Source: Nonlabens dokdonensis
Lineage (GTDB): Bacteria > Bacteroidota > Bacteroidia > Flavobacteriales > Flavobacteriaceae
Direction: 5' to 3'
Assembly: GCF_002162835.1 (NCBI RefSeq)
Contig: NZ_MAAX01000118.1
Location: 1 to 34,884, forward strand
Length of the DNA stretch: 34,884 nt
The translations under genes were made by a program, and so were the position numbers. Below the pieces are notes generated by a model. It ran no database searches. It was not told the DNA's origin and worked only from the letters and a program-made list of their open reading frames with translations. This document shows positions 17,938-26,560 of this stretch, piece by piece. Positions within the stretch are counted from its first letter, which is position 1, and the number at the start of each line of letters is the position of its first letter.

Positions 17938-18729
17938 TTATTGCTCTATTACTCCTAACGTATACAATTGTTCTAAATTAGGTCCAGCAGCGCCACCATA
18001 TTCTTCTAAAGTAATACCAAATGCTTGTGATGCATTATCATTCTCTATCCTTAATAAATTGTTGCTATTTTCAACAACTCCTAGACTTGTAGGTGTTAGC
18101 GGATTCAAAGTAAGTGACCACAATTGATATGACTTATCGCTAGGTGCTTGTGGTAAACCAGACACATCTACATAAGTAACATCTTCCTGGTCGTTATAAA
18201 AGGCTGTTGCATAAGAGTTTTCAAACCCTTTCTGACCAGCTAGATTTACTTTAACTGTATTCTTATCTTTTATAAAAGAAAGAGCTTCTTCATAATCGTT
18301 ATTAACCGATTTTACGTTCTCTATTTCAGAATTCAGAATCTCATTATCTTGCTGTACATTAACTATCTGATTCTCTAGATTAGAATTAGACTCAGTAAGG
18401 TCATTATTTGATATGTATAGATATCCAGAGCTTATCAATAATGCTGCCGCTGCCGCCCAGGCCAGATAATTAGGTCTAGTTTTAACGATCTCTACAGTAG
18501 AGTCTTTTCCTATTATAGTTTGTAGTCTATCAAATAGTTCTAGTTCGTTCTTAGAAGGTGCTAATCCAGTAGCAAGCTTCATATACGTCTCTTCTATTTG
18601 TTGTACTTCTATTTGAAGAGGAATATTGTTTTTAAGTTCCTTAGTAATTTCTATGGAACGCTCTAGATCCAGTACTCCACAAACGTAGAGCTCTAAATCA
18701 CCGCTGTTTATTAATTCTTGAGTATCCAT
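17938..18729 (-). CDS. RskA-like anti-sigma factor
   Basis: 263 residues. A cytosolic N-terminal region (1-86) starts with DTQELINSGDLELYVCGVLD, as in anti-sigma-K proteins. One membrane helix follows (about 88-106), then a periplasmic coiled coil (about 110-152) and the RskA-type domain (about 160-263; YVDVSGLPQAPSDKSYQLWSL and FGITLEEYGGAAGPN). It would hold the partner sigma factor inactive at the membrane and release it on proteolysis. Its ATG overlaps the sigma stop by 1 nt, showing translational coupling. No ZAS zinc-binding HxxxCxxC motif is present. Confidence 0.9.
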   Translation of the reverse strand: MDTQELINSGDLELYVCGVLDLERSIEITKELKNNIPLQIEVQQIEETYMKLATGLAPSKNELELFDRLQTIIGKDSTVEIVKTRPNYLAWAAAAALLISSGYLYISNNDLTESNSNLENQIVNVQQDNEILNSEIENVKSVNNDYEEALSFIKDKNTVKVNLAGQKGFENSYATAFYNDQEDVTYVDVSGLPQAPSDKSYQLWSLTLNPLTPTSLGVVENSNNLLRIENDNASQAFGITLEEYGGAAGPNLEQLYTLGVIEQ

Positions 18730-19265
18730 TAGTTCATTATCATATTACGCAATGCCATCATACATTTTCTATGCCTAGTTTTTAGAGTGCCAGAAGGCAT
18801 ATCTAATTCTTTTGCACCATCATTAAATGTAAATCCTTTAAAGAAAATCACATCTATAATTTTAATGCACATAGGCTCTAATTTATTTATCCATTTTTTA
18901 AGATAGATAGCATTTGTTGATTCATCCAGGTCGTCACTGGTTTCTAGTATATCTACGAAATTATCTGTACTAAGGTTTTTTAAACCGTCTTTATGTCGCT
19001 TAGACCTTAAATAATCAATAGAAGCATTGCGTGAAATGTTCAAAGCCCAAGTAAAAAATCGCCCTTGAGCAGAATCATAGGAATCAGAATTATTCCATAT
19101 TTTGATAAAAACGTCTTGTAAAATTTCTTCTGACACGTCTTTATTTTTTACAATATTATAAATTACACCATGTAAAGCTTCTTGATAGCGGTCATATACT
19201 CGAGTGAAAGCAGTTTGATCACCACTCTTCATTCTTTCAATTAATAAATCCGGTTGTGTACTCAT
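18729..19265 (-). CDS. ECF-type RNA polymerase sigma factor
   Basis: 178 residues with region 2 (VYDRYQEALHGVIYNIVKNKDVSEEILQDVFIKIWNN ... GRFFTWALNISRNASIDYLRSKR) and region 4 (LEPMCIKIIDVIFFKGFTFNDGAKELDMPSGTLKTRHRKCMMALR). The pairing with an overlapping RskA-type anti-sigma gene places it in the SigK-like ECF class. The regulon is unknown; the nearest candidates are the SodC-containing block and the DUF4331/TPR block on either side. A sodC terminator lies just upstream, so the operon has its own promoter. Confidence 0.94.
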   Translation of the reverse strand: MSTQPDLLIERMKSGDQTAFTRVYDRYQEALHGVIYNIVKNKDVSEEILQDVFIKIWNNSDSYDSAQGRFFTWALNISRNASIDYLRSKRHKDGLKNLSTDNFVDILETSDDLDESTNAIYLKKWINKLEPMCIKIIDVIFFKGFTFNDGAKELDMPSGTLKTRHRKCMMALRNMIMN

Positions 19266-19293
19266 TCTTAATAGTTAAAGGATAAAGATGCAT

Positions 19294-19331
19294 AAAAAAT
19301 GCTTGACCTTAAAAAAGTCAAGCATTTTTAT
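19294..19331 (-). terminator. Intrinsic terminator after sodC
   Basis: 13-bp perfect arms AAAAATGCTTGAC (19295-19307) and GTCAAGCATTTTT (19317-19329) between the sodC stop and the sigma factor start. On the minus strand the second arm runs into T residues. Confidence 0.85.
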
Positions 19332-19345
19332 GATTAATATATTTG

Positions 19346-19987
19346 TTATTTAATTACTCCACAAGCTTCTCTAGCTCCTGCAGCACCACTAGGTTGAGAT
19401 TCAAAGTCGTCTGCACTTGCATGTACAATTACTCCTTTACCTACGATGTTGCGAGTTTCATCTTCACATCCTATACACCATTTATCAGTGCTGAAATCTA
19501 AAGTCGCCATTCCATCTTCTCCTACTTCTAGATTACCTATGTCACCAGAATGATGCATTTCATCACCCCATTTACCATGAGCTTCACTTGTAGGATCCCA
19601 GTGACCACCTGCACTTTTTCCATCGTCAGAGCTACAATCGCCATTTTGATGAATGTGAATCGCGTGCATTCCAGGTGTTAACCCTTTTAAATCTACATTC
19701 ATAGCTACCTCATTTTCATTCTGAGAGAAGGTAATAGTACCACTCACATTACTACCACTTTTTGCAGACATAGGAACTACAATTTCTTTTCCTACCATAA
19801 GAGCAGTTTTAGAATCTTCCATTTTATCACTATGGTGGTCATCACCGTCATGTTCATGACTATGAGTTTCTCCATCATGTGTGTGCTCATGCTCATGTCC
19901 TTCTTGACCAGTTTCTTTTCCTTCTTTGCAAGATGATACACTTATCGATAAGGTAAGAGCCATTATTCCTATTACTAGTTTTTTCAT
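19346..19987 (-). CDS. sodC: Cu/Zn superoxide dismutase lipoprotein with His-rich N-terminus
   Basis: Converts superoxide to oxygen and peroxide outside the cytoplasm. 213 residues: SPII signal with lipobox C20, a His/Asp/Glu-rich segment at about 31-52 carrying nine histidines, and a SodC domain at about 75-213. By alignment with known SodC, the Cu/Zn ligands are H111, H113 (HAIHIHQNGDC), H129, H137, H146, D149 (HHSGDIGN) and H189 (VIVHASADDF). Disulfide cysteines would be C118 and C209. An extra CIGC pair (171-174) is unusual. The His-rich arm probably captures copper or zinc. It is last of a minus-strand group after the YdeI-like gene (60-nt gap). Confidence 0.95.
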   Translation of the reverse strand: MKKLVIGIMALTLSISVSSCKEGKETGQEGHEHEHTHDGETHSHEHDGDDHHSDKMEDSKTALMVGKEIVVPMSAKSGSNVSGTITFSQNENEVAMNVDLKGLTPGMHAIHIHQNGDCSSDDGKSAGGHWDPTSEAHGKWGDEMHHSGDIGNLEVGEDGMATLDFSTDKWCIGCEDETRNIVGKGVIVHASADDFESQPSGAAGAREACGVIK

Positions 19988-20047
19988 TGTTGATTTATTT
20001 AAGTTTGATTATTAGCGTTAAAAATACTAAGTATAATGCGCAATACC

Positions 20048-20536
20048 TCATAAGAGTTTCTCAAATTTCATAGGATTGTGATTACCTACTTTTAAATTTT
20101 CCATCGCGTTAAGAGCTAAATCTACTCTCTTTTGAGAACCTTTTGCGTTGTAAATCATAAAAATAATATTGCGCTGTTTACCAGGTAGTAAATTTTCAAA
20201 TATTTCATAAGCTTCATAATCACTCAACAATACAGCTTCTAGCTCCTCTGTCATAGGTGCTTGATACTTACTCGTATCTTCTTGCATTCTCACATGAATG
20301 GTATCTCCTTGCTCTACGTTAAGCTTTTTTTGATTTGCTTTAGAAAACAACATGGAGTAGGAGCCATGTCTTTTAGAAACTGCAGCGTACAAAACAATTT
20401 CTTTCTCTTTATGAGACACGTTTGCAACTACTCTCTTTATACGATCTTGAACAGCTTGCGCAGCAATATCATCAGGGATTGCAATTAAACCCATGAAACC
20501 ATTATGTCCTATTTTAGTTTTGAATTCAAAAACCAT
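20048..20536 (-). CDS. DUF1905 / YdeI-OmdA-like protein
   Basis: 162 residues. The first ~85 fit DUF1905 (FEFKTKIGHNGFMGLIAIPDDIA ... YSMLFSKANQKKLNVEQGDTIHVRM), a small beta barrel. The rest fits the YdeI/OmpD-associated domain (MTEELEAVLLSDYEAYEIFENLLPGKQRNIIFMIYNAKGSQKRVDLALNAMENL). Members have been tied to bacteriocin or peptide tolerance, but the mechanism is not known. It starts 1 nt after the stop of the hydrolase-OsmC gene, so the two form an operon. Confidence 0.82.
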   Translation of the reverse strand: MVFEFKTKIGHNGFMGLIAIPDDIAAQAVQDRIKRVVANVSHKEKEIVLYAAVSKRHGSYSMLFSKANQKKLNVEQGDTIHVRMQEDTSKYQAPMTEELEAVLLSDYEAYEIFENLLPGKQRNIIFMIYNAKGSQKRVDLALNAMENLKVGNHNPMKFEKLL

Positions 20537-20537
20537 T

Positions 20538-21749
20538 TTAAATTAATTTTGTGATCACTTGTGTTTCAGAATGTAGGGTTTTGTGTACTGGGCACTTGTC
20601 TGCTATTTGTAAAATACGTTGTAACTGCTTTTCACCTAAGTCACTCGTAATTTTTATACTTCTTATAAATGTATCGATTTTAGCGGCATCTTCTTCGCAG
20701 TTTTTACAATCTAGCGCATGTTGTTTGTCATAAGTAATATGACATTCTACATTTTGAATGATCCATTTTTTTCTTTTGGCGTACATCTGTATGGTCATAA
20801 CAGTACAAGCCGCAAGACCACTAGAAAGTAAATCATATGGTGTAGGCCCAAAATCATTACCGCCTACGCTTTCAGGTTCATCTGCGGTTATGTAATGCTT
20901 ACCAGCAACTATTTGCGTAGTGAACGCCTCTTCATTTCCTAAACTCGCTGCAACTTGATCTTCTGTTTTTATATCTTTTGTGTTTCCTTCAGGAACATAG
21001 CGTTTTGCCCAGCTCGCTATTACTTCACCTATATATTTTGAGTCTTCTTTATCGAGTAAAAGGTGATCTGCTCCATCGAGACTTACAAAGCTTTTAGGAT
21101 GTATAGCGGCATGATACAGTTTTTCGGCGTGCTGGATTCCTACTGTTGTATCTTGAGGTGAATGTGCGATTAAAATAGGTTTTCTTAATTCTTTAAGTGT
21201 TTTAGTTACTTCTTGCTCATTGATATTTCTAAGAAATTGTTCTTTTATTTTAAACGGCCGGCCGCTTAATTGAACCGTTGCTTCACCATTTTCAATAATT
21301 GCATCTACTTGATCGCCAAACAAATGACGCACATGTTTTGTATCACTAGGAGCGCCTATGGTTGCTACAGCTTTTATGGAACTCGCTTTCGCGGAAGCGA
21401 ATATAACAGCAGCACCGCCTAGACTATGCCCCATGAGTAGAGAAGGAGCTTTATAATTATCTTTTAAGTAGTCTATCGCAGCTAGTAAATCCTCTACGTT
21501 TCCTGAAAAGTTAGTATCAGCAAAATCACCGTCAGAATCACCTAATCCAGTAAAGTCAAATCTTAAAACACCATAGCCAGAAGTAGTTAATGCTCTGGTA
21601 ATGTTTTTTGTAGCGCTAAAGTTTTTACTGCAGGTAAAACAATGCGCAAAAATCGCATAGTTATGAGGTTGTCTATCGGCAGGTAATTCCATTCTACCAC
21701 TTAAGTCATATCCATTAGCGTTTTTAAAGCTTACTTTTTCAAAATTCAT
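20538..21749 (-). CDS. Bifunctional alpha/beta hydrolase - OsmC fusion
   Basis: 403 residues from the ATG at 21749; a GTG six bases upstream is possible but less likely. The N-terminal hydrolase (1-250) has nucleophile S109 (GHSLGGAA), acid D200 (HSPQDTTV) and H229 (DGADHLL). The C-terminal OsmC domain (275-403) has the peroxidatic C315 (LAACTVMTIQMYA) and resolving C386 (ADKCPVHKTL), typical of thiol-dependent organic hydroperoxide reductases. This fusion is known from Bacteroidota and proteobacteria; its substrate is not. A palindrome copy in the hydrolase part encodes ASAKAS (118-123) right after the nucleophile helix. Nearby sodC fits an oxidative-stress group. Confidence 0.92.
   Translation of the reverse strand: MNFEKVSFKNANGYDLSGRMELPADRQPHNYAIFAHCFTCSKNFSATKNITRALTTSGYGVLRFDFTGLGDSDGDFADTNFSGNVEDLLAAIDYLKDNYKAPSLLMGHSLGGAAVIFASAKASSIKAVATIGAPSDTKHVRHLFGDQVDAIIENGEATVQLSGRPFKIKEQFLRNINEQEVTKTLKELRKPILIAHSPQDTTVGIQHAEKLYHAAIHPKSFVSLDGADHLLLDKEDSKYIGEVIASWAKRYVPEGNTKDIKTEDQVAASLGNEEAFTTQIVAGKHYITADEPESVGGNDFGPTPYDLLSSGLAACTVMTIQMYAKRKKWIIQNVECHITYDKQHALDCKNCEEDAAKIDTFIRSIKITSDLGEKQLQRILQIADKCPVHKTLHSETQVITKLI
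21384..21399. repeat. Dispersed palindrome, copy 8 (inside hydrolase-OsmC gene)
   Basis: CGCTTTCGCGGAAGCG on the plus strand, one base from the consensus and identical to copy 5. Translated on the minus strand in codon phase 3, giving ASAKAS. Confidence 0.92.
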
Positions 21750-21871
21750 AAACACTTATTTTCTTTAAAAGTAAAATGTTTTTATCACAGTAGTATCAAT
21801 ATGAGTAATAATTCAGCTTTCTTACTTAATTCATTATAGATTCTATATTTTTACCGTAATAAATCATACCT

Positions 21872-22402
21872 ATGAATAAAATATTTTTTTTACTAGCTTT
21901 TAGTTTGGTTTCTTGCTTTAGTTCTAATGATAATAAAACTCCAGAAGAGCTGCAAAAAGAACAACTCACTACATTTTATTTTATACGTCATGCAGAGAAG
22001 ATGACAGATCAAGGTAGCGATCCAGAACTTACTGAAAAAGGAAAAGCTAGAGCAAATGATTGGGTAAATTACTTCTTTTTAAAAGATGTAGATCATGTAA
22101 TATCTTCTGATTTTAAAAGAACAAAAGCTACAGCTGCACCACTTGCAAAGTCTAAGAAGTTAGAAATAGAACTTTACGATGTGAGAAAAGCTACAGGTAA
22201 ATCATTATTAGAAAAGTATAGAGGTAAGACCGTTGCTTTATTTGGCCACAGTAATACGATTAATAAATATGCAAACGCATTGCAAAAGGATAGCATCTAT
22301 AACGACTTAGAAGATTCTGATTATGATCATTTCTTTGTTGTACGTATAGATAAAGATGGTAATTCTAGTGCAGTTAAGGAGGCAATGGGCTTTCAGGAAT
22401 AA
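21872..22402 (+). CDS. SixA-like histidine phosphatase lipoprotein
   Basis: 176 residues: SPII signal MNKIFFLLAFSLVSC (C15), then a histidine phosphatase fold. Catalytic parts are FIRHAEK (R39, H40), the second arginine in SSDFKRTKATAAP (R83) and the second histidine in FGHSNTINKY (H126). Small size and motif spacing fit the SixA/short PGM branch. Anchored outside the cytoplasm, it would dephosphorylate an extracytoplasmic substrate, unknown here. It is followed 18 nt later by the EEP-VF530 gene on the same strand. Confidence 0.9.
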   Translation: MNKIFFLLAFSLVSCFSSNDNKTPEELQKEQLTTFYFIRHAEKMTDQGSDPELTEKGKARANDWVNYFFLKDVDHVISSDFKRTKATAAPLAKSKKLEIELYDVRKATGKSLLEKYRGKTVALFGHSNTINKYANALQKDSIYNDLEDSDYDHFFVVRIDKDGNSSAVKEAMGFQE

Positions 22403-22420
22403 AGTAACACATAGCAATAA

Positions 22421-23305
22421 ATGAAATTACTAAGCTGGAATATGAATCGCCATGATGGTGATCAAGAAAACTTATCTCATAGTACGTTCAAAGAACTTAT
22501 CCTAGAGCACGATGCTGATGTAGTTATTCTAACACATACTAATTTGAACTTTCAGTTAGACGGGATCTATAAAAGAATCACTACTCAAGAAATGCCATTG
22601 CGTCACGATGGTATCGATTATAAAGAAGGTGAAAACAGAGTCAGTATATATACCAAATATCCCTTAAAGAATAAGGTCAAAACTTATGATGACCATAATA
22701 GCATATGCCAGATGCTGGATACGCCTTTAGGCAACCTGAATATCTATGGAACTGTAATAGGTGCAAATAAAGAGCTTTTTGAGTCAGATTTACTGGAGCA
22801 AAAAGATGATTTAGAACGTATTCAAGGTGCTATTTGCTATGTAGGTGATTACCAGATGTCTTTTGTAAAACCTTATTTGCCTAATGAAGAAAAAGTAATG
22901 GATATGCAAGCCTTTGCAGATTCTCAAAAAATGGCCATCCTCACTGCCGACTTTGAAAATCTCATGAGCCATGTGATGATTAGCAAATCGTTCTTGAAAG
23001 GGAATACCACAAAACTTGATCTATTTGAAGTTCCATCTCACATTTCTAATAAAGAAATCATAGTTGTAGAGATCAAAGAAAAGGAAATTAAAAAACAAGT
23101 AAATAATCCGCTACATGGTGTGAAGCTAGCCTATATGCTAGAAAAGTTAGTAGATCATTACGGCTGGAATGAACTGGGCGATCTCATCAGGATCAATTCC
23201 TTCAATTCAAACCCAGGATTCAAATCAAGTTTAAAGTTTTTACGCAAAACTGATTGGGCTAGGAAGAAGGTGGAGGATTTATATGTAGAGACTTTTATAG
23301 ACTAA
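22421..23305 (+). CDS. EEP-like protein fused to C-terminal VF530 (DUF2132) domain
   Basis: 294 residues, no signal peptide. The last 67 residues (228-294) match VF530/DUF2132, normally a stand-alone ~75-residue DNA-binding protein: [51 protein letters not shown]. The first ~220 resemble an endonuclease/exonuclease/phosphatase fold by its opening [10 protein letters not shown], the [12 protein letters not shown] strand and GDYQM (near residue 142). The usual metal-binding Glu (QE after the second strand) reads THTN here and the final DH motif reads SH, so catalysis may be lost. Nucleic-acid binding is likely; the activity is open. It follows the SixA-like gene closely. Confidence 0.72.
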   Translation: MKLLSWNMNRHDGDQENLSHSTFKELILEHDADVVILTHTNLNFQLDGIYKRITTQEMPLRHDGIDYKEGENRVSIYTKYPLKNKVKTYDDHNSICQMLDTPLGNLNIYGTVIGANKELFESDLLEQKDDLERIQGAICYVGDYQMSFVKPYLPNEEKVMDMQAFADSQKMAILTADFENLMSHVMISKSFLKGNTTKLDLFEVPSHISNKEIIVVEIKEKEIKKQVNNPLHGVKLAYMLEKLVDHYGWNELGDLIRINSFNSNPGFKSSLKFLRKTDWARKKVEDLYVETFID

Positions 23306-23541
23306 CAATAAACTTAGCACTTACAAAATCGAAGGCAGTTTTTCATACCTAATTTAAAACCTCACAAATCCTAATCATACTTCTGGCTTTTAAGTTGATC
23401 ATTTTCTCTGATTTGCGAGGTTATTTTCAATTTAATAAACGCAATTTACATGCTAGTTACTATTCTTTATATGATAAATGAGTGAATGGTGTATCTCATT
23501 GAGTGAAGAACCCAGTGTGGTAGAGTTGAGGTTGAAAATTC

Positions 23542-23557
23542 CGCTTTCGCGAAAGCG
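23542..23557. repeat. Dispersed palindrome, copy 9
   Basis: Exact CGCTTTCGCGAAAGCG, intergenic, 58 nt upstream of the candidate rpsA -7 box. Confidence 0.97.
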
Positions 23558-23614
23558 AGACTAGCATCCATAATTTTAAGAGAAATAGCACTAGGAAAAG
23601 AGGGAAAAAGAATG

Positions 23615-23622
23615 TATTTTTG
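23615..23622 (+). promoter_or_regulatory. Candidate -7 box for rpsA
   Basis: TATTTTTG matches TAnnTTTG. It would give a leader of about 115 nt before the rpsA ATG at 23744, long enough for the hairpins described separately. Confidence 0.5.
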
Positions 23623-23626
23623 CAAA

Positions 23627-23718
23627 CCCAAATTGAGAATAAGGAAACCAATTGGGAATCAAATATTTATCTATAACTCTTCTAAAGGAGTTCTGTAAGT
23701 TTCCACGCCTCTTTAGAA
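23627..23718 (+). promoter_or_regulatory. Two hairpins in the rpsA leader
   Basis: First hairpin: CCCAAATTG (23627-23635) with CAATTGGG (23649-23656), one bulged A. Second: TTCTAAAG (23680-23687) with CTTTAGAA (23711-23718), a perfect 8-bp stem with a 23-nt loop holding AGGAG. S1 represses its own translation in E. coli through a structured leader, so a similar role here is plausible but unproven. Confidence 0.4.
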
Positions 23719-23743
23719 TACAAATTTTAATCAGCAACAAATC

Positions 23744-25597
23744 ATGGCTGAAGAAACAACAAAACAAGAACTTGAAGCTGCACAAGATGGTGCAACTGAA
23801 ACTCAAGTTCAAGAACAAGTAGAGAAAGCAACCGCTGCTCCTACATCTCCACAACAAGAAGATCCTACTGCTTTTCTAGACTCATTTGACTGGGAACGTT
23901 ATAGTGAAGGAATTGAAAAAGTTGATGAAGAACAATTAAAAGCTTTTGAAAAGTTAGTATCTGACAATTTTGTAGATACTATCGATAGCGATGTTATCGA
24001 AGGTGTAGTTATCAAGATCACTGATCGTGATGCTATTATCGACATCAATGCAAAATCTGAAGGTGTTATCTCTCTTAACGAGTTCCGTTACAACCAGAAC
24101 CTTAAAGAAGGTGACAAAGTTGAGGTACTTGTAGATGTACGTGAAGATGCGACAGGACAATTAGTTCTTTCTCACCGTAAAGCACGTCTTATCAAGGCAT
24201 GGGAGCGCGTTAACAATGCTCACGACACTGGCGAGATCGTAAACGGTTACGTTAAATGTCGTACTAAAGGTGGTATGATCGTAGATGTTTTCGGTATCGA
24301 GGCATTCTTACCAGGTTCACAAATTGATGTGAAGCCTATACGTGATTATGATCAGTATGTAGATAAAACAATGGAATTCAAGGTGGTGAAAATTAACCAC
24401 GAGTTTAAAAACGTTGTAGTATCTCACAAAGCGCTTATCGAAGCAGATATCGAAGAGCAGAAGAAAGAAATTATCTCTCGTCTAGAGAAAGGACAAGTAC
24501 TAGAAGGTGTTGTGAAAAACATCACTTCTTACGGTGTGTTTGTTGATCTAGGTGGTGTAGATGGATTAGTTCACATTACAGATCTTTCTTGGTCTCGTAT
24601 CAATCACCCTAACGAGATTGTAGAACTAGATCAAACACTTAACGTAGTAATCCTAGACTTTGATGAAGATAAGTCTCGTATCCAGTTAGGTCTTAAGCAA
24701 TTAGAGGCTCACCCATGGGAAGCACTTTCTGATAAGATCAAGCCAGGAGATAAGGTGAAAGGTAAAGTAGTTGTAATCGCTGATTATGGTGCATTTGTAG
24801 AAGTAGAAGAAGGAGTTGAAGGACTTGTTCACGTATCTGAAATGTCATGGTCTACGCACTTAAGAAGTGCTGGTGACTTTGTGAAAGTAGGAGACATGAT
24901 CGATGCTGAGGTTCTTACTATTGATAGAGAAGATCGCAAGATGTCTCTAGGTATGAAGCAACTTCACCCAGATCCATGGACTGACATTACTACTAAGTAT
25001 CCTGTAGGTTCCCGTCATAAAGGAACGGTAAGAAACTTTACTAACTTTGGTGTATTTGTAGAACTTGAAGAAGGAGTAGATGGATTAATTTACATCTCTG
25101 ACTTATCATGGACTAAGAAAGTGAAGCACCCATCTGAATTCTGTGCAGTAGGAGACACACTAGAAGTAGTGGTTCTTGAACTAGACGTAGAAGGACGTAA
25201 ATTATCTCTAGGGCACAAGCAAACTATGCCTAACCCATGGGATAAGTACGAAGGTGAATTTGGTGTAGGAACAACTCACGACATTGAAATTGATGAAACT
25301 GTAGACAAAGGTGCTGTAGTTAACTTTAACGAAGATATCTCTGTATTTATTCCAACACGTCACTTAGAAAAAGAAGATGGTTCTAAATTGAAAAAAGGTG
25401 ATAAGGCGCAAATCCAGATCATTGAATTCAACAAAGAATTTAAGCGTGTAGTAGGTTCTCACATGGTTCTTCACAAAGAAGAAGAAGCTAAGAATGTGAA
25501 ACAAGCAGCTGCTAAAGCTTCTGAAGAGTCTAAGCCTACTTTAGGTGATGCTAACTCTAAGTTACAAGCTCTTAAAGATAGAATGGAAGGTAAATAA
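23744..25597 (+). CDS. rpsA: 30S ribosomal protein S1
   Basis: 617 residues with an acidic Gln/Glu-rich N-terminal extension (about 1-80), common in Bacteroidota S1, followed by six S1/OB repeats at roughly 83-150, 166-234, 253-323, 338-408, 425-495 and 510-580. Repeats 3-5 show the clearest motif (VLEGVVKNITSYGVFVDLGG, DGLVHITDLSW). S1 binds mRNA and unfolds it on the 30S subunit. Codons are noticeably more regular and GC-rich than in neighbouring genes, as expected for high expression. It has its own promoter-like box and terminator, so it is monocistronic. Confidence 0.97.
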   Translation: MAEETTKQELEAAQDGATETQVQEQVEKATAAPTSPQQEDPTAFLDSFDWERYSEGIEKVDEEQLKAFEKLVSDNFVDTIDSDVIEGVVIKITDRDAIIDINAKSEGVISLNEFRYNQNLKEGDKVEVLVDVREDATGQLVLSHRKARLIKAWERVNNAHDTGEIVNGYVKCRTKGGMIVDVFGIEAFLPGSQIDVKPIRDYDQYVDKTMEFKVVKINHEFKNVVVSHKALIEADIEEQKKEIISRLEKGQVLEGVVKNITSYGVFVDLGGVDGLVHITDLSWSRINHPNEIVELDQTLNVVILDFDEDKSRIQLGLKQLEAHPWEALSDKIKPGDKVKGKVVVIADYGAFVEVEEGVEGLVHVSEMSWSTHLRSAGDFVKVGDMIDAEVLTIDREDRKMSLGMKQLHPDPWTDITTKYPVGSRHKGTVRNFTNFGVFVELEEGVDGLIYISDLSWTKKVKHPSEFCAVGDTLEVVVLELDVEGRKLSLGHKQTMPNPWDKYEGEFGVGTTHDIEIDETVDKGAVVNFNEDISVFIPTRHLEKEDGSKLKKGDKAQIQIIEFNKEFKRVVGSHMVLHKEEEAKNVKQAAAKASEESKPTLGDANSKLQALKDRMEGK

Positions 25598-25622
25598 TCC
25601 TGAACATTTTAAAATAGAAAGT

Positions 25623-25658
25623 ATCCCTTATCATTTATTTGATAAGGGATTTTTATTT
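25623..25658 (+). terminator. Intrinsic terminator after rpsA
   Basis: Perfect 11-bp arms ATCCCTTATCA (25623-25633) and TGATAAGGGAT (25640-25650), 6-nt loop, T-rich tail, 26 nt after the stop. Confidence 0.92.
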
Positions 25659-25735
25659 AAACAGTAATTTACTCTTTAGCTACATTTCTACTATAACTTT
25701 GAGTAGAAGTAAAATTCTTAACGCTACTAGATTGA

Positions 25736-26560
25736 TTAGAATCTAGTGTAGTTTATATAGCAAAAAATTACAACTAATATTAAAAACAGGCTTTTAAGCA
25801 GTTGCTGGATTCTGGTATTTTGGATTTGAGTATCAAAACATGATATAAGTGTAAGTATAGAAAAGAACCCAAATTCACTTCGGAATAAAGCTGTTCCTAT
25901 GACAAAGAACAATAAGGCATAATATTTCTTTTTTCTGGGCAGTACGATCATTGCAACTGATAATATTATTTCACTAATTAAAACAAACCAAGTGAAAATT
26001 TTAGAAAAAGCTACAGTTTTATCACTAATATTTAAAGCAATTGATTGATGAGTATATTTAATATCATGAAAGCGATCATTAAATAATTGAGCATTAGTAC
26101 TAAAGTCAGAATCTAACAAATGACCGATTTGTGGGAAGCTAGTTCCGCTTAAAAATAGTTCACCTATCAAATTACCATTCATAAAATAGGTGCTCAATCC
26201 TTTTTGTAATGTAGCAACTATAATTACTAAGGATAATATATAAAAAGGGAAGTTCCATGATTTATCCTTGAACCAAAGTCTATATACCATGTAAAAACTA
26301 AATATCCCTAAAAGGCTCTTGTGATTTGCCATCTGGTAATAGCTCATATACCAGCTGCCTATAAAATTTATGGCATAAAATAATACACTTAGTTTTTCAA
26401 ACTTTTTATTATAATACAACAAGTTGATCAGGGCTATTATTACTATAGGTCCTTTTATCAATGGCGCTTTAATTGCTGTCGCTAGAAAGAATAAACAAAT
26501 GAAGAAATGATACATTCTCATTATATCAATTCTATTGAGGTAAGATAATGCTTTATTCAT
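25736..26560 (-). CDS. Polytopic membrane protein, HTTM/DoxX-like appearance
   Basis: 274 residues with about seven or eight hydrophobic helices (for example MYHFFICLFFLATAIK, IVIIALINLLYY, FPFYILSLVIIVATL, WFVLISEIILSVAMIVL). The LQKGLSTYFMNGNLIGE segment and general layout recall HTTM/vitamin K carboxylase-like membrane proteins, but I cannot confirm that family. Its start overlaps the stop region of the preceding gene by 8 nt, so the two are translationally coupled. Function unknown. Confidence 0.75.
   Translation of the reverse strand: MNKALSYLNRIDIMRMYHFFICLFFLATAIKAPLIKGPIVIIALINLLYYNKKFEKLSVLFYAINFIGSWYMSYYQMANHKSLLGIFSFYMVYRLWFKDKSWNFPFYILSLVIIVATLQKGLSTYFMNGNLIGELFLSGTSFPQIGHLLDSDFSTNAQLFNDRFHDIKYTHQSIALNISDKTVAFSKIFTWFVLISEIILSVAMIVLPRKKKYYALLFFVIGTALFRSEFGFFSILTLISCFDTQIQNTRIQQLLKSLFLILVVIFCYINYTRF

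Larger units (their letters stand above)
23306..23743. other. 438-nt intergenic region upstream of rpsA
   Basis: Holds an imperfect inverted repeat (23360-23372 with 23412-23424, 12 of 13 pairs, loop ~39 nt), which could end the preceding transcript. It also holds palindrome copy 9, a TAnnTTTG box and two hairpins in the presumed rpsA leader. No ORF other than shadow frames was found. Confidence 0.6.

Noticed and set aside
23591-23857. 88-residue minus-strand ORF across the rpsA leader
   Set aside because: Overlaps the rpsA start and leader, with low-complexity Cys/Phe-rich sequence typical of a shadow frame.
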